This document shows, piece by piece, positions 1 to 10,339 of a stretch of 24,652 nucleotides of DNA; the stretch's first letter is position 1; each line of letters begins with the position of its first letter. This stretch comes from Gymnopus androsaceus JB14 (taxonomy: Eukaryota > Basidiomycota > Agaricomycetes > Agaricales > Omphalotaceae): positions 1 to 24,652 of the forward strand of contig ML770025.1 of NCBI GenBank assembly GCA_009733575.1. The letters are read 5' to 3'. The position numbers were made by a program, and so were the translations under genes. A model generated the notes under the pieces. That model was not told where the DNA came from. It did not search any database and was given only the letters and a program-made list of their open reading frames with translations.

Positions 1-290
1 CACCGCTTTTTCCCGTAAATCAAAAACAGCATCTGACAGCACTCATAGGCGCCAATGACACCATATATAAACCTGACTAGTTGCACGTCAAGAAGGATCT
101 GATTTCTCACCCCCATCATTATGAGTGAAGAGCTTTCTCAAGACACTATGTATGTACAAACAAGATTGATCTAGGGGTGGAAACTGAATTTTATTTAAAG
201 GAATTCTCAAACTACCGTCATCAAAAACAGGTGGGTAATGATTTACTTTGCGGATTTTTTGTTTTCTCGTGATAATGATCTCTACCAAGT
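1..290. other. 5' flank of the NACHT-ankyrin gene
   Basis: AT-rich sequence upstream of the inferred start codon at 291. I see no coding frame with a recognisable family and no clear promoter element. It probably holds the promoter of the downstream gene. Confidence 0.4.
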
Positions 291-3200
291 ATGTTTAAAG
301 GGGCTTCCAATTTTGAAATAAATGATGGCCATTTTGTTATTGGAAACATCACGAATTATCATGTTATGCGTAGGTTAACTGTTACATCAACATAAATAAC
401 CAACTGACATTACATTCCTTTGAAGCAAATGATACAAAAACCGAAATCTGTGATTGGCTTAAAGCACCTGATTGCTCTGTCAATTTTCAGACAGCTGTTG
501 ACAAGAAAACAATGGTACTGGCCAATGGATTATGAATCATTCCAAGTATAAGAGCTGGAAAGAAAGTTCCACTATACTGTGGATTCAAGGCAAAGGTAGA
601 AGTTGATTTGTTTCTACTTCGGGTGTACGATTCACATTGTATCTTATAGCTGGATCAGGAAAAACATTTTTATCGTAGGTTTACTCATCAAAAATCATAC
701 CATGCCTTGTTAAAGATATTTTTAACAGGACCACTATCATTGAGGATCTTCAAAAGAATGCCCCAAAGAGTGTATGGTATCATTACTTTGATATCCGGGA
801 TAATACGGGTCTGAAGTCAAGATACGAGGTTTCTTGCTGTCTCTTTTGCAACAAGTGGGATCAAACACACATGGAGTCCATTCTGAACTCAGCAATCTCT
901 ATGAAAAATGCAAGAAGGGCCTTTTAGCTTCACAAGCCACAAACTTGGAGGTGGAAGAAACCTTAAAAAACATCTTCAATGATATTGGGCTTGGATATGT
1001 GATAATTGATGCCATGGATGAATGCCAGGAAAGGCAAGCAGTTTACAAGTGGCTGAATGGAGCTGGATGTGCTCCCAATCTTCACATTGCCATTACAAGC
1101 CGTGATCACATTGGGGCAAACATGACTTGCACTTCACAGCAAATTTTTCTGGGCAGTTCTGGGATTGATGATGATATAGCTCTACACCTTGACAGAGAAG
1201 TAGTGAATTATGGTTTCAAAGGAAAATTGCAAGAAGAGATCAGAAAATCATTAATGGCACAAGCCCATGGGCAGTAAGTCCAAAATCAGATTTGCCTTTG
1301 TACTTAATGGGCTGATTTAGAATCAAACTTTAGGTTTCGGTGGGTAGACTGTCAACTGAAAAGTCTGAGTCAATGTGGTTCTCCAAAATCAGTTCGGAAA
1401 GTGTTACAGAAGTTGCCAAAGGATTTGGAAGAAACATATACAATGGCCTTGCAAAAAGCTCATGAAAGTGATGATGCAGAAAATGCTCATCACATTCTTC
1501 TTTGGCTCACTTATGCATTTGAGCCACTGAACACAAGGCAGATCAGTACAATTCTAGTTATTGATTTGGAGGAGCAGCGAGTTGAGGAAGAGAGTCAAAT
1601 GGATTTGAAGCTAGATGTGATGATTGATTCCAATCTTGTTACTGTGGATCACAACCAAGTAGTACAGCTTGCACATGCATCTGTGAAAGAATTTTTGGTA
1701 AATAGCCATCACATGGATCATGCAGCTAATGTATTTGAAATCAACATGCATATTGCTCATGATGTAATAACACAAGCATGTCTGGTCTACCTACTACAAT
1801 TTAAGAACATCATATGAATGTAAAGAGTATAGATGGAGGGAATCAACTGTATTTGGGGATTATGCAGTGTTCCAATGGCTGGCTCATGCAAAGATAGTTG
1901 AAGAAGAAAGCCAAGAAAGTGTAGTATTGAAATTGACTCAAGTTTTATTTGAAAACCAAGATAGTAACTTCACACTCTGGCTCAGAAAATTTGATGGTGA
2001 TCATGGTGGTACACCACTTTGGTGTGCAGCAATTGGAGGTTTAGTGAAAAGTGTTGAGTATCTCTTGGAAAGGGGGGCTGATGTAAATGCTCAACAGGGT
2101 AAACGTGAGAATGCCCTTCAAGCAGCAGCCAAAAATGGTCATGAACTCATTTTCAAGCTTCTCTTGGAAAAGGGAGCTGATGTAAATGCTCAAGGGGGTC
2201 AATATAGGAATGCCCTTCAAGCAGCTGCAAACCATGGTCATGAGGCCATTGTCAAGCTTCTCTTGGAAAATGGGGCTGATATAAATGCTCAAGGGGGTCT
2301 CTTCGGGAATGCCCTTCAAGCAGCTGCAGACCTTGGTAATGAGGCTATTGTCAAGCTTCTCTTGGAAAAGGGAGCTGATGTAAATGCTCAAGGGGGTCAA
2401 CATGGGAATGTCCTTCAAGCAGCTGCAAACCATGGTCATGAGGCCATTGTCAAGCTTCTCTTGGAAAAGGGGTCTGATATAAATGCTCAAGGGGGTCAAT
2501 ATGGGAATGCCCTTCAAGCAGCTGCAAACCATGGTCATGAGGCCACTGTCAAGCTTCTCTTGGAAAAGGGGGCTGATGTAAATGCTCAACAGGGTGAACA
2601 TGAGAATGCCCTTCAAGCAGCAGCCAAAAATGGTCATGAGGCTATTGTCAAGCTTCTCTTGGAAAAGGGGGCTGATATAAATGCTCAAGGGGGTCTCTTC
2701 GGGAATGCCCTTCAAGCAGCTGCAGACCTTGGTAATGAGGCTATTGTCAAGCTTCTCTTGGAAAAGGGAGCTGATGTAAATGCTCAAGGGGGTGAAATCT
2801 TTGGGAATGCCCTTCAAGCAGCTGCATACCATCGTCGTGAGGCTATTGTCAAGCTTCTCTTGGAAAAGGGGGCTGATATAAATGCTCAAGGGGGTCAATA
2901 TGGGAATGCCCTTCAAGCAGCTGCATACCATGGTCATGAGGCTATTGTCAAGCTTCTCTTGGCAAAGGGGGCTGATATAAATGCTCAAGGGGGTCTCTTT
3001 GGGAATGCCCTTCAAGCAGCTGCAAACCATGGTCATGAGGCCACTGTCAAGCTTCTCTTGGAAAAGGGGGCTGATATAAATGCTCAAGGGGGTCAATATG
3101 GGAATGCCCTTCAAGCAGCTGCATACCATGATGAGGCCATTGTCAAGCTTCTCTTTCAAAAGGGGGCTGATATAAATGCTCAAGGGGGTCAATATGGGAA

Positions 3201-4248
3201 TGCCCTTCAAGCAGCTGCATACCATGGTAATGAGGCTATTGTCAAGCTTCTCTTGGAAAAGGGAGCTGATGTAAATGCTCAAGGGGGTCTCTTCGGGAAT
3301 GCCCTTCAAGCAGCTACAAACCATGGTGATGAGGTCATTGTCAAGCTTCTCTTGGCAAAGGGAGCTGATATAAATGCTCAAGGGGGTCCCTTTGGGAATG
3401 CCCTTCAAACAGCTGCATACCATGGTCATGAGGCTATTGTTAAGCATCTCTTGGAAAAGGGGGCTGATATAAATGCTCAAGGGGGTTTCTTTGGGAATGC
3501 CCTTCAAGCAGCTACAGACCATGGTGATGAGGCCATTGTCAAGCTTCTCTTGGAAAAGGGGGCCGATATAAATGCTCAAGGGGGTCCCTTTGGGAATGCC
3601 CTTCAAGCAGCTGCATACCATCATCATGAGGCTATTGTCAAGCTTCTCTTGGAAAAGGGGGCTGATATAAATGCTCAAGGGGGTGAAGTTGGGAATGCCC
3701 TTCAAGCAGCTGCAAACCATGGTCATGAGGCCACTGTCAAGCTTCTCTTGGAAAAGGGGGCTGATATAAATGCTCAAGGGGGTCAATATGGGAATGCCTT
3801 CAAGCAGCTGCATACCATGGTGATGAGGCCATTGTCAAGCTTCTCTTTCAAAAGGGGGCTGATATAAATGCTCAAGGGGGTCAATATGGGAATGCCCTTC
3901 AAGCAGCTGCATACCATGGTCATGAGGCTATTGTCAAGCTTCTCTTGGAAAAGGGGGCTGATATAAATGCTCAAGGGGGTGAATTTGGGAATGCCCTTCA
4001 AGCAGCTGCAGACCATGGTGATGAGGCCATTGTCAAGCTTCTCCTGGTAAAGGGGGCTGATATAAATGCTCAAGGGGGTCTCTTTGGGAATGCCCTTCAA
4101 GCAGCTGCAAACCATGGTCATGAAGCTGTTGTCAAGCTTCTCTTGGAAAAGGGGGCTGGTATAAATGCTCAAGGGGGTGAGTATAAGAATGCCCTTTCAG
4201 CAGCTGCATGGTCATAAAGCCATTGTCAAGCACCTCTTGGAAACAACT
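291..4248 (+). pseudogene. NACHT-ankyrin NLR-like protein, frame-disrupted
   Basis: This is a fungal NLR-type NTPase: a NACHT domain followed by a long ankyrin array. The inferred start at 291 gives MFKGASNFEINDG, a lead common in basidiomycete NACHT proteins. Introns at 370-425, 596-649, 675-728 and 1274-1333 (54-60 bp, GT-AG) join the exons. Splicing at 596-649 restores the Walker A motif WIQGKAGSGKTFL. Walker B is YVIIDAMDECQE near 1000, followed by ITSRD. After the fourth intron comes FRWVDCQLKSL, then LPKDLEETY and LAHASVKEFL, the usual region after NACHT. Ankyrin repeats run from about 2005. The frame breaks near 511 (-1), 828 (-1), 1813 (+1), 3797 (-1) and 4206 (-5), with family-consistent protein resuming each time. 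It may act in non-self recognition or regulated cell death, as inferred for fungal NLRs. It is a pseudogene unless these indels are sequence errors. Confidence 0.85.
2005..4240 (+). repeat. Coding ankyrin tandem array, 99-bp unit
   Basis: About 22 units of 33 residues follow the pattern NALQAAAxxGxEAIVKLLL then EKGADINAQGGxxx. A divergent first unit (GGTPLWCAAIGG) lies at about 2005-2100. DNA units are close to identical, so the array has expanded or been homogenised recently. Two units are one residue short (near 3130 and 3690) and one is one residue long (near 2795). A block of units containing AAAKNG, LFG and AAADLG recurs at about 2100-2390 and 2600-2790, suggesting multi-unit duplication. 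A one-base loss near 3797 shifts the frame; the repeats continue in the new frame to about 4200. A long open frame on the opposite strand is only a shadow of the 99-bp period. Confidence 0.95.
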
Positions 4249-4385
4249 GTTACCTCAGTGTTTGTAATTAACACACTGATAGAAGTTTTTTTTACCTCTT
4301 GTGTTCTTTTTTTAGACTTTGAGCACTATGGTTTTTTTTCACTTTCATTATACTTTGGACTTGCTAGATATGAGCTTTTGCTTTA

Positions 4386-4741
4386 CATCAGGGAAAATGG
4401 TTTTGGGCCCAGGATGACCCCAGGTCACTTAGGCAGCCTAGGCCACCTAGGAATGATGCAAAAACTTTGGACACCTCAGGTATCCTAGGCCTCCTAGGCC
4501 TCCTAAGCCTCCTAGGAATTCTGAGGGTATCCTCAGGTTGCCTCAGGATACCTCAGGACAGCCCATGACATCCCAGGACAGCTCAGGATGGCCCCCAGAA
4601 TGCCTGGGAGGCTTAGGATGCTTAGGAGGCCTAGAAGGCCTAGGATACCTGAGGTGTCCGAAGTTTTTGCATTATTCCTAGGTGGCCTAGGCTGCCTAAG
4701 TGACCTGGGGTCATCCTGGGCCCAGACCATTTTTCCTGATG
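4386..4741. mobile_element. Palindromic MITE or foldback element, 356 bp
   Basis: The two arms are near-perfect inverted copies. The left arm begins CATCAGGGAAAATGGT and the right arm, read in reverse complement, begins CATCAGGAAAAATGGT. Both continue through GGGCCCAGGATGACCCC and CCTAGG-rich sequence to a centre near 4560. TA dinucleotides flank both ends (4384-4385 and 4742-4743), which would fit a Tc1/mariner-type target duplication, but TA alone is weak evidence. Open frames on both strands inside it follow from the palindrome and are not genes. Confidence 0.75.
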
Positions 4742-4743
4742 TA

Positions 4744-5565
4744 CTGAGGTCAGACTTGGTAGCTTCAGGGCAGGACTAGACACAAATGGTAAGCATCTAC
4801 TTTGAAGCAATGACAAAGTTGAAATTTATCATAACTCCATAACCTCACCTTTGAACTGACACATGTTCATGGTCTGCAAAGTGTGTTAATCAAATAATCA
4901 CCAGACAATAAGCTAGCCACCCACTAGCTTGTTTTTTCTTGCTAGTAGTGTTACAGACAGTTTGTCTTATCTCATGCCACATATATTATTACTTATCAAT
5001 CTCCTTTTTTTTAAATAAACATTTATTCTTTGTTTGGTTATGTGGACACTTTTATTGTCTTGACACTTATTATCTTATAGTTCACACAGTCAACACATGT
5101 ACAATCATTTGATCTATGATCATCCTTTGACCATTACAATCACACCTCATGCCAGCTTGCTACATTCAGTGCCATGTATAGAACTTACCATTGTACCATA
5201 TATGATCATGGTCATGAATGCTGTGGACTGTAATTGAGGGGTATGGGCCAGGAAATCCCGTACCGGGGGTAGGTAGGGTGGGTCCATTGCAAGGCCCAAA
5301 AAATATTTTTTGACTGACCCTCAAAATGCATTTTTGTGATGTCCAAATGAGTCAATCAAGCCCAAGAATCCCTGAAAAGTTTATTTAGACCAGCTACATT
5401 GTGTAGAGTGAGTATATACCTTTTTATTGCCTTTTTAGGTCATTTTGTGAGTGCTTACAGTTCTTGACCTTGACTAATATATTTTTAGATATATGGCATC
5501 CAGAGCGAGGTGAAAAGTTTACGAAGGCTAATTAGTTATGTAGAGCATGTACAAAGGGCAAAAGA
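4744..5565. other. Gene-poor AT-rich interval
   Basis: I see no coding frame, RNA gene or clear repeat boundary in these roughly 820 bases. A short GC-richer patch (CCCGTACCGGGGGTAGG near 5260) stands out but matches nothing I recognise. Confidence 0.5.
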
Positions 5566-5570
5566 CCAGC

Positions 5571-6273
5571 TGTTATATCCATGCTATCATCACCGCTCAT
5601 TTCCGACACTTGCCGCCGATTTCCGATCACTTGTCATTGATTAATCAACCTTTCAATGTATCGACACATTGACTACTGTTTTATCCATGCAATCATTACC
5701 ACTTGTTGCCGATGTCCGACACTCGCTGCCAATGCTCGACACTTGCTGCCGATTTCCGATCAATTGACATATTGATCTGATAGCTGCCCTTTATCTTCGG
5801 AAACATCCCTATCATGTTTGGACACACTTTCCGATACTTATTGTTTTATTCCTCTTATATTCTTTTGTCTTTCTTACTGAATTACTTTATTGTTATACTT
5901 ACTGAATACACTCCTGGATATATATTACTTATTGTTCTTTACATTTATCCGTTTATCCGAACTCACTAGTATTTAAGTAGTATACCATGTATTGTAACTT
6001 TAGTTCGAAAATCAACTTAGCCTAGCTGATCTTCTCTATTCTTATTTCCGACATCTCCGCCGATCCCTTGATCGACATTGCGATTGATTTGCGATCGACT
6101 TGCGGCTGTGCATTTGCTCTGCTCCGCCCTTCTTCCACTCCTTTCCTCTGGGACACATTACAGTGTGTTAAGGGTGTTGCTAATAGCTTTGCCAAGTCCC
6201 ATTACTTCAAAGGTCCAACCCAGGTCATCGATCAATTTCCTGCTGCTTTGATCTGGGCTGCACAGGCTTAACA
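5571..6273 (+). mobile_element. Solo LTR, 703 bp, target duplication CCAGC
   Basis: The sequence starts TGTTATATCC and ends GGCTTAACA, giving the TGTTA...TAACA inverted ends expected of an LTR. It is flanked by a perfect 5-bp direct repeat, CCAGC, at 5566-5570 and 6274-6278. A TATA-like TATTTAAG lies near 5971, which suggests plus orientation. The left half holds degenerate repeats of TTCCGACACTTGCCGCCGAT-like motifs. No internal retrotransposon domain or second LTR is present, so it is most simply a solo LTR left by LTR-LTR recombination. A small open frame at 6068-6271 lies within it and is not taken as a gene. The family (Ty1/copia or Ty3/gypsy) cannot be told from the LTR alone. Confidence 0.8.
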
Positions 6274-6278
6274 CCAGC

Positions 6279-6821
6279 GCAGTAAGGTAAAATGGTGATC
6301 AGTGTCTCATAGTTGCCTTATTTGGTAATCACATGACCCAAAAATCACGTGAAGGGAGGGAGGCTCCAGCGCCAAGGTTGAAAAAAAATTTCCGACCCCT
6401 GGTACAAAAAAATTTTTTTTTGGACCCCCTTGACTGTAATTCATACATTGGACCTGTGATCATACTGTAAACTATATTTTTGAGACCATTCACAGTATGG
6501 TACTGTCTGTTGGAACGATATACAATAGTCACAACTGTATCCTTACATGTATAGCATACATACTTAAGATTATACCTTGTTATTCACTGTTAATTAGATA
6601 TTTTCTCTAACATCAATAAGTGAAAGGAACTTTGGAGTTAACTTTTGGCCTCTTTTGCAATTGTCACACAAAGTCACAGACTGTCACAGTCAATGTCAAG
6701 GCTTCAAAACTTAATAGAACTCACAGTTTGGAGATGTGGTCTAAGACTGTATTGACTGAGATATGGTCTAACACATTGATAAAGCCATTTCCAGTGCAGG
6801 AAAGCTGGAAGTGGGCGTTAT
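6279..6821. other. Intergenic interval without recognisable genes
   Basis: It contains A- and T-homopolymer patches (around 6380-6420) and short degenerate repeats, but no coding frame I can support. Open frames here are short and without family features. Confidence 0.5.
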
Positions 6822-7209
6822 AAATGTAATGAAATGTAATGAAATGTAATGAAATGTAATGAAATGTAATGAAATGTAATGAAATGTAATGAAATGTAAT
6901 GAAATGTAATGAAATGTAATGAAATGTAATGAAAATGTAATGAAATGTAATGAAATGTAATGAAATGTAATGAAATGTAATGAAATGTAATGAAATGTAA
7001 TGAAATGTAATGAAATGTAATGAAATGTAATGAAATGTAATGAAATGTAATGAAAATGTAATGAAATGTAATGAAATGTAATGAAATGTAATGAAATGTA
7101 ATGAAATGTAATGAAATGTAATGAAATGTAATGAAATGTAATGAAATGTAATGAAATGTAATGAAATGTAATGAAATGTAATGAAATGTAATGAAATGTA
7201 ATGAAATGT
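6822..7209. repeat. 10-bp tandem array, unit TGTAATGAAA, about 38 copies
   Basis: Nearly perfect head-to-tail copies of TGTAATGAAA fill this stretch. Only two units are altered, each by one extra A (near 6934 and 7055), at a spacing of about 12 units. Because 10 is not a multiple of 3, all three frames of the minus strand read the same repeating peptide, so long open frames of the HYISLHFITF type appear there. These are artefacts. The unit length is close to one turn of B-DNA, so AAA runs recur on the same face. Confidence 0.97.
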
Positions 7210-7456
7210 GTTGATCATGGTTACAGTCCACAAATGGTAACACAGTATGGTCAAACATGGTTGAAACTGTACTATGACTGTATCATAAAAACTCTTCAGC
7301 AGATGGGTTATGGGACAGTACCATGAACCATGGTTTATGGTCACAGTGGTAAGCCCTAGCCATGCCATGTACATATGTATGATCACTTATTACTTACAGT
7401 GATTTATACTGTTGCTTTACTTGTTTCATGCATTTTTACCTTGTGTATAAGACATA

Positions 7457-8379
7457 CATCAGGAAAAATAGTCTAGGCCAGGGATAGCCTAGGCAACCTG
7501 AGCCTCCTAGGTTACAGGGGGCTGGACTTGGGATGGCCTAGGCAACTTAGAACTACATCAGCAAAACCTGTATGTTGCCAGAGCAGTCAGAGCATTGAAT
7601 TGCTGCTCTGGAGTGCTCTGGCTGCTATGGCTGCTCCGAAGCTATGGGAGCTAACGGAATTGATGGAAAGCTGTCAGAGGATGTTGATTAAGTGACCTAA
7701 AAGGAAGAGGTTGCAATGCCTCCATATAACTATCAATATATTCAGGAATCTGTATAAAAGATAGCATTTTTGAGCTCAAAGTTTGATGTGAACTTGTATC
7801 TTTTTTCTTTCCAGTGTCTCAACTTAGTGCAATATTCTTCAAGTTTCCTCCCACTGTAAGTTCCTATATTTGTTCAATAAAATTGATTATCAGCTACATA
7901 TCAGAAATGTCAAAGGGTTGTAGAAGTGGAGGATGTCAAGGAGGGAGAAATTGGGAACTGGAAGCATTGTGAAATGTTGGGGGACTCGGCAGGGGGCATT
8001 TATGTAACAAAATGATCAGAAAATAATATATATCAATTTGCTACTATTACTGCATGGTTACAATGCTCCAGGTTTCCTCAGGTTTTCTCAGGTGACTCAG
8101 GTTACTTCAGGTTGTCAAAAGTCTACCCCCTAATTCCGACTCCTTGGAGGCCTTAATTAAGGCTTTAAGGCTAACACTGATTCCAAGGTCATCCTAAAGA
8201 AACCTAGGTGACTTAGGTGGCCTCCTAGTGACTCAGGTTACTTCAGGTTGTCAAAAGTCTACCCCCTAATTCCTAGGTCATCCTAAAGAAACCTAGGTGA
8301 CTTAGGTGGCCTAGGAGGCCTAGGTGTCTTTGTTGAGGTTAACTTCAGGCTATCCAAGCCCAGAAAGTTTTTCCTGATG
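7457..8379. mobile_element. CCTAGG-rich element with the same ends as the 4386 MITE
   Basis: The left end CATCAGGAAAAATAGTCTAG and the right end (reverse complement CATCAGGAAAAACTTTCTG) share their first 12 bases with each other and closely match the 356-bp MITE. Both elements are also rich in CCTAGG, CTTAGG and CCTCAGG motifs. The inner part is not a simple palindrome and may be nested or rearranged; a second CATCAG-type end appears near 7554. A TA precedes the left end but not the right end, so a target duplication is not established. No coding capacity is seen. Confidence 0.45.
8093..8320. repeat. Imperfect direct duplication inside the CCTAGG-rich element
   Basis: A segment beginning TGACTCAGGTTACTTCAGG at 8093 recurs at 8229. 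The following AGGTCATCCTAAAGAAACC recurs at about 8186 and 8275. The second copy lacks about 47 bp present in the first. The copies are nearly identical, so the duplication is recent relative to the element. Confidence 0.85.
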
Positions 8380-8978
8380 CCTAGGGTCATGGGCTTAGGG
8401 CTTGTACATTAATATATATAGTAGAAATAGCTGTAGCATAGTCATTAGCTTTGATCTTGTCTATACCTCCTAGTTCTCAATCTCTTTTCCTCATCATTTT
8501 TCTCTTTGCCTAAGTCAGAAGTCATGATGACTGGTACCTTGTTTAGTGAGGAACTAGTTGCTGACAAGTAGCCTTAACTCAGGAAGGCATAATTACCCAA
8601 TTTCCTTCTGAGTAGCAATGTTTTCTCCCCTGAGTTTATCTAAATCAATTAACATCTCTATTCATTCTGATCCTGAATTTCAGCAAACTCTTGAGCAAGG
8701 CTGAAGGAGGTGCTGGCATAGTCAACTTTGTGGGATCCATTAATATAGACTTTAGAGGACCATTCCAATCCAGTATGTTGCTGTCTTTTTTCATTCATCT
8801 CAAAATTTTAACTGGTTTGATATGTCTTACAACTGGAGTTACTGTGGACTCTGGTGACAGTGTAACCCTGTTGTCCCCTTCTAAAATGGATTTGTGCTAC
8901 CCTAATCGTCACACAGGCTCAACACTGCTGGGCACAATGTTATATCAGAGCTGGACAGCTCTGTCCAGTGCTCAATAG
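8380..8978. other. Unassigned interval with one weak open frame
   Basis: A 95-codon plus-strand frame (8691-8978) has no recognisable motif and begins at a non-ATG codon, so I do not call it a gene. The minus strand of 8700-8900 gives a proline- and charge-rich stretch (LSPESTVTPVV) that could be a retrotransposon gag remnant; this is a guess. A 26-bp hairpin (GAGCTGGACAG with CTGTCCA) lies at 8949-8974, next to the following MITE. Confidence 0.3.
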
Positions 8979-9228
8979 TGTCAGCAACTAAGATACATGC
9001 AGAACAGTTCCGTTTGGCATCACATGATTTTGCGCAATGTATATTGCCAATGGAACAACAACAAGGGCATTTTTTAGAAAAAGAGCCTTGGGCATGGCTA
9101 GCAAAAATAGGTCTTTAGCAATGCCCAAGGCCATTTTTTTGAGAAAAGACCTCATTGTGGCTCCATAAGTCGAGAGACTGGATGTGACACCAGACGGAAA
9201 TGTTCTGTGCGTATCTTAGTTCCTCACA
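8979..9228. mobile_element. Inverted-repeat MITE, about 250 bp
   Basis: The left arm CAACTAAGATACATGCAGAA (from 8985) pairs with the right arm near 9180-9225, whose reverse complement reads GGAACTAAGATACGCACAGA. Homology continues inward about 40 bp through TTCCGT and TCACA. An inner hairpin pairs GCCTTGGGCAT (near 9087) with ATGCCCAAGGC (near 9122). I could not identify a convincing target duplication, so the exact ends are approximate and the superfamily is unassigned. There is no coding capacity. Confidence 0.7.
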
Positions 9229-9311
9229 ACACAAGTTTGTGCAAGTGTTACACTCATCAATTTGGTAGGCATAGAAGTTGGTCTAGGTGTCATTAATGAG
9301 TCAAGAATAGG

Positions 9312-9672
9312 TCAGAAAAGGTATTTTGGGAGTATTGACATGGGTATTTTGAGTTTTTGGATTTCTCTTGAACATGGTTTGGTAGGATATTTTTTGTGGA
9401 ATTCCTTGATAGAATCTTTCACTCTTTCAAGGTTTTGGACTGGTTCCCATGTCATCCTGTGTGGTCCATATCCTTTCCACTTGACTTTGTAAGACACTTT
9501 CTTATTTCTCTTATTCTCCTTTGAATTGACTATTTCTTCTACTTTGTACTCTGGCTCTTCTCCTTCAACTTGTACTGGTAGTGGACATGAGCCTTTCAGT
9601 TGACTTGGGAGTTGAAAATTCAGGTGTGTAGTAAGGGGTAAGGAGATCTTTTCAGAAGTGAATATTCATGAC
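9312..9672 (-). pseudogene. Chromovirus integrase tail with chromodomain (Ty3/gypsy fragment)
   Basis: Read on the minus strand, this gives EGEEPEYKVEEIVNSKENK, then SYKVKWKGYGPHRMTWEPV and QNLERVKDSIKEFHKKYP. This is a chromodomain with the expected YxVKWKGY and TWEP motifs, which in Ty3/gypsy chromoviruses ends the integrase and binds modified histone. Just upstream, HEYSLLK resembles the HxxLL end of the integrase core, but in another frame, so there is a frameshift near 9630. Reverse transcriptase, RNase H and most of integrase are absent. It is a 3'-terminal fragment of a Pol polyprotein, not a host gene. The neighbouring solo LTR has its own target duplication and is probably an independent insertion. 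Confidence 0.85.
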
Positions 9673-9798
9673 ACAAATAAATTGAAATAATGAATATACT
9701 CAAGTATATATTTGTGCCCACCCCTAATCTATTCCATGTATATGTTGTATCTACTAGTGGTAGTGCAGCTACTAGTGCTTGATTTGCATGCTATATTG

Positions 9799-10339
9799 TG
9801 TTAAGCAATATGTATTAGAGTTATATTCCTAAATAGGAAGTAGCAGCAGTAAGTCCACACAGGACTTAGTAGTAGCGATCACACAGATCGATGTGGGATG
9901 ACGGTGGTATTACAGGGTATAGTACCTAAGCTTATATACAGTCCTAAGTACAAATGATATATTGGGCAGGTGACTACTGCATGAATACTTGTGGCTACTG
10001 TCCATACGGTGAAGTGGGTACTACGAGAGAGCAAGTGGATATGGCGAGAGACTGAGTGGAGTCTGCAAGATGATAACAGTGGAGTGCATGGGATGGTGAT
10101 ACGAACAAGTGGAGAATATGAGAAAGTGTTCCATGTATAGTTCGATAAGATATAGTTACCTTTGATATTCCAACAACTTGAATATGACCAGGCAGACACC
10201 TCAATAGGTGGGATCTGAGAGCTCGGGTGAACGGGGGAACAGAAAGATCAATTGTTGACATGTAACTAATATGTATATATAGTAAGTCTAATAGGGGGAC
10301 GGAAAATGGTATAGGCTCGGAGTGGCCAGATATCCAACA
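9799..10339 (-). mobile_element. Solo LTR, 541 bp, target duplication TATTG
   Basis: On the plus strand the element starts TGTTAAGCAATATG and ends GATATCCAACA. It is flanked by a perfect 5-bp repeat, TATTG, at 9794-9798 and 10340-10344. Minus orientation is inferred from a TATATAAG box on that strand near 9936, followed by about 130 bp to the end at 9799. There is no internal coding domain and no partner LTR in the window. Open frames at 9879-10261 on the minus strand lie entirely inside the LTR and are not genes. It differs in sequence from the 5571-6273 LTR, so it is a separate family. Confidence 0.82.

Noticed and set aside
2041..4172. Long minus-strand open frames with repeats of the type CSCLKGIP
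   Set aside because: They are opposite-strand shadows of the 99-bp ankyrin units; a 99-bp period keeps any stop-free frame open across the array.
4165..4779. Plus- and minus-strand open frames in 4165-4779
   Set aside because: The first is the tail of the broken ankyrin frame running into non-coding DNA; the others lie within the palindrome and mirror each other.
6822..7209. CRISPR array
   Set aside because: There are no spacers; the units are contiguous 10-mers in a eukaryotic context.
6721..7386. Two long minus-strand frames rich in HYISLHFITF
   Set aside because: They come from the 10-bp satellite, which reads the same peptide in all three frames.
9262..9492. 76-codon plus-strand frame
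   Set aside because: It is antisense to the chromodomain coding sequence and has no features of its own.
9879..10261. Minus-strand open frames of 88 and 106 codons
   Set aside because: Both lie wholly inside the solo LTR defined by its TATTG duplication.
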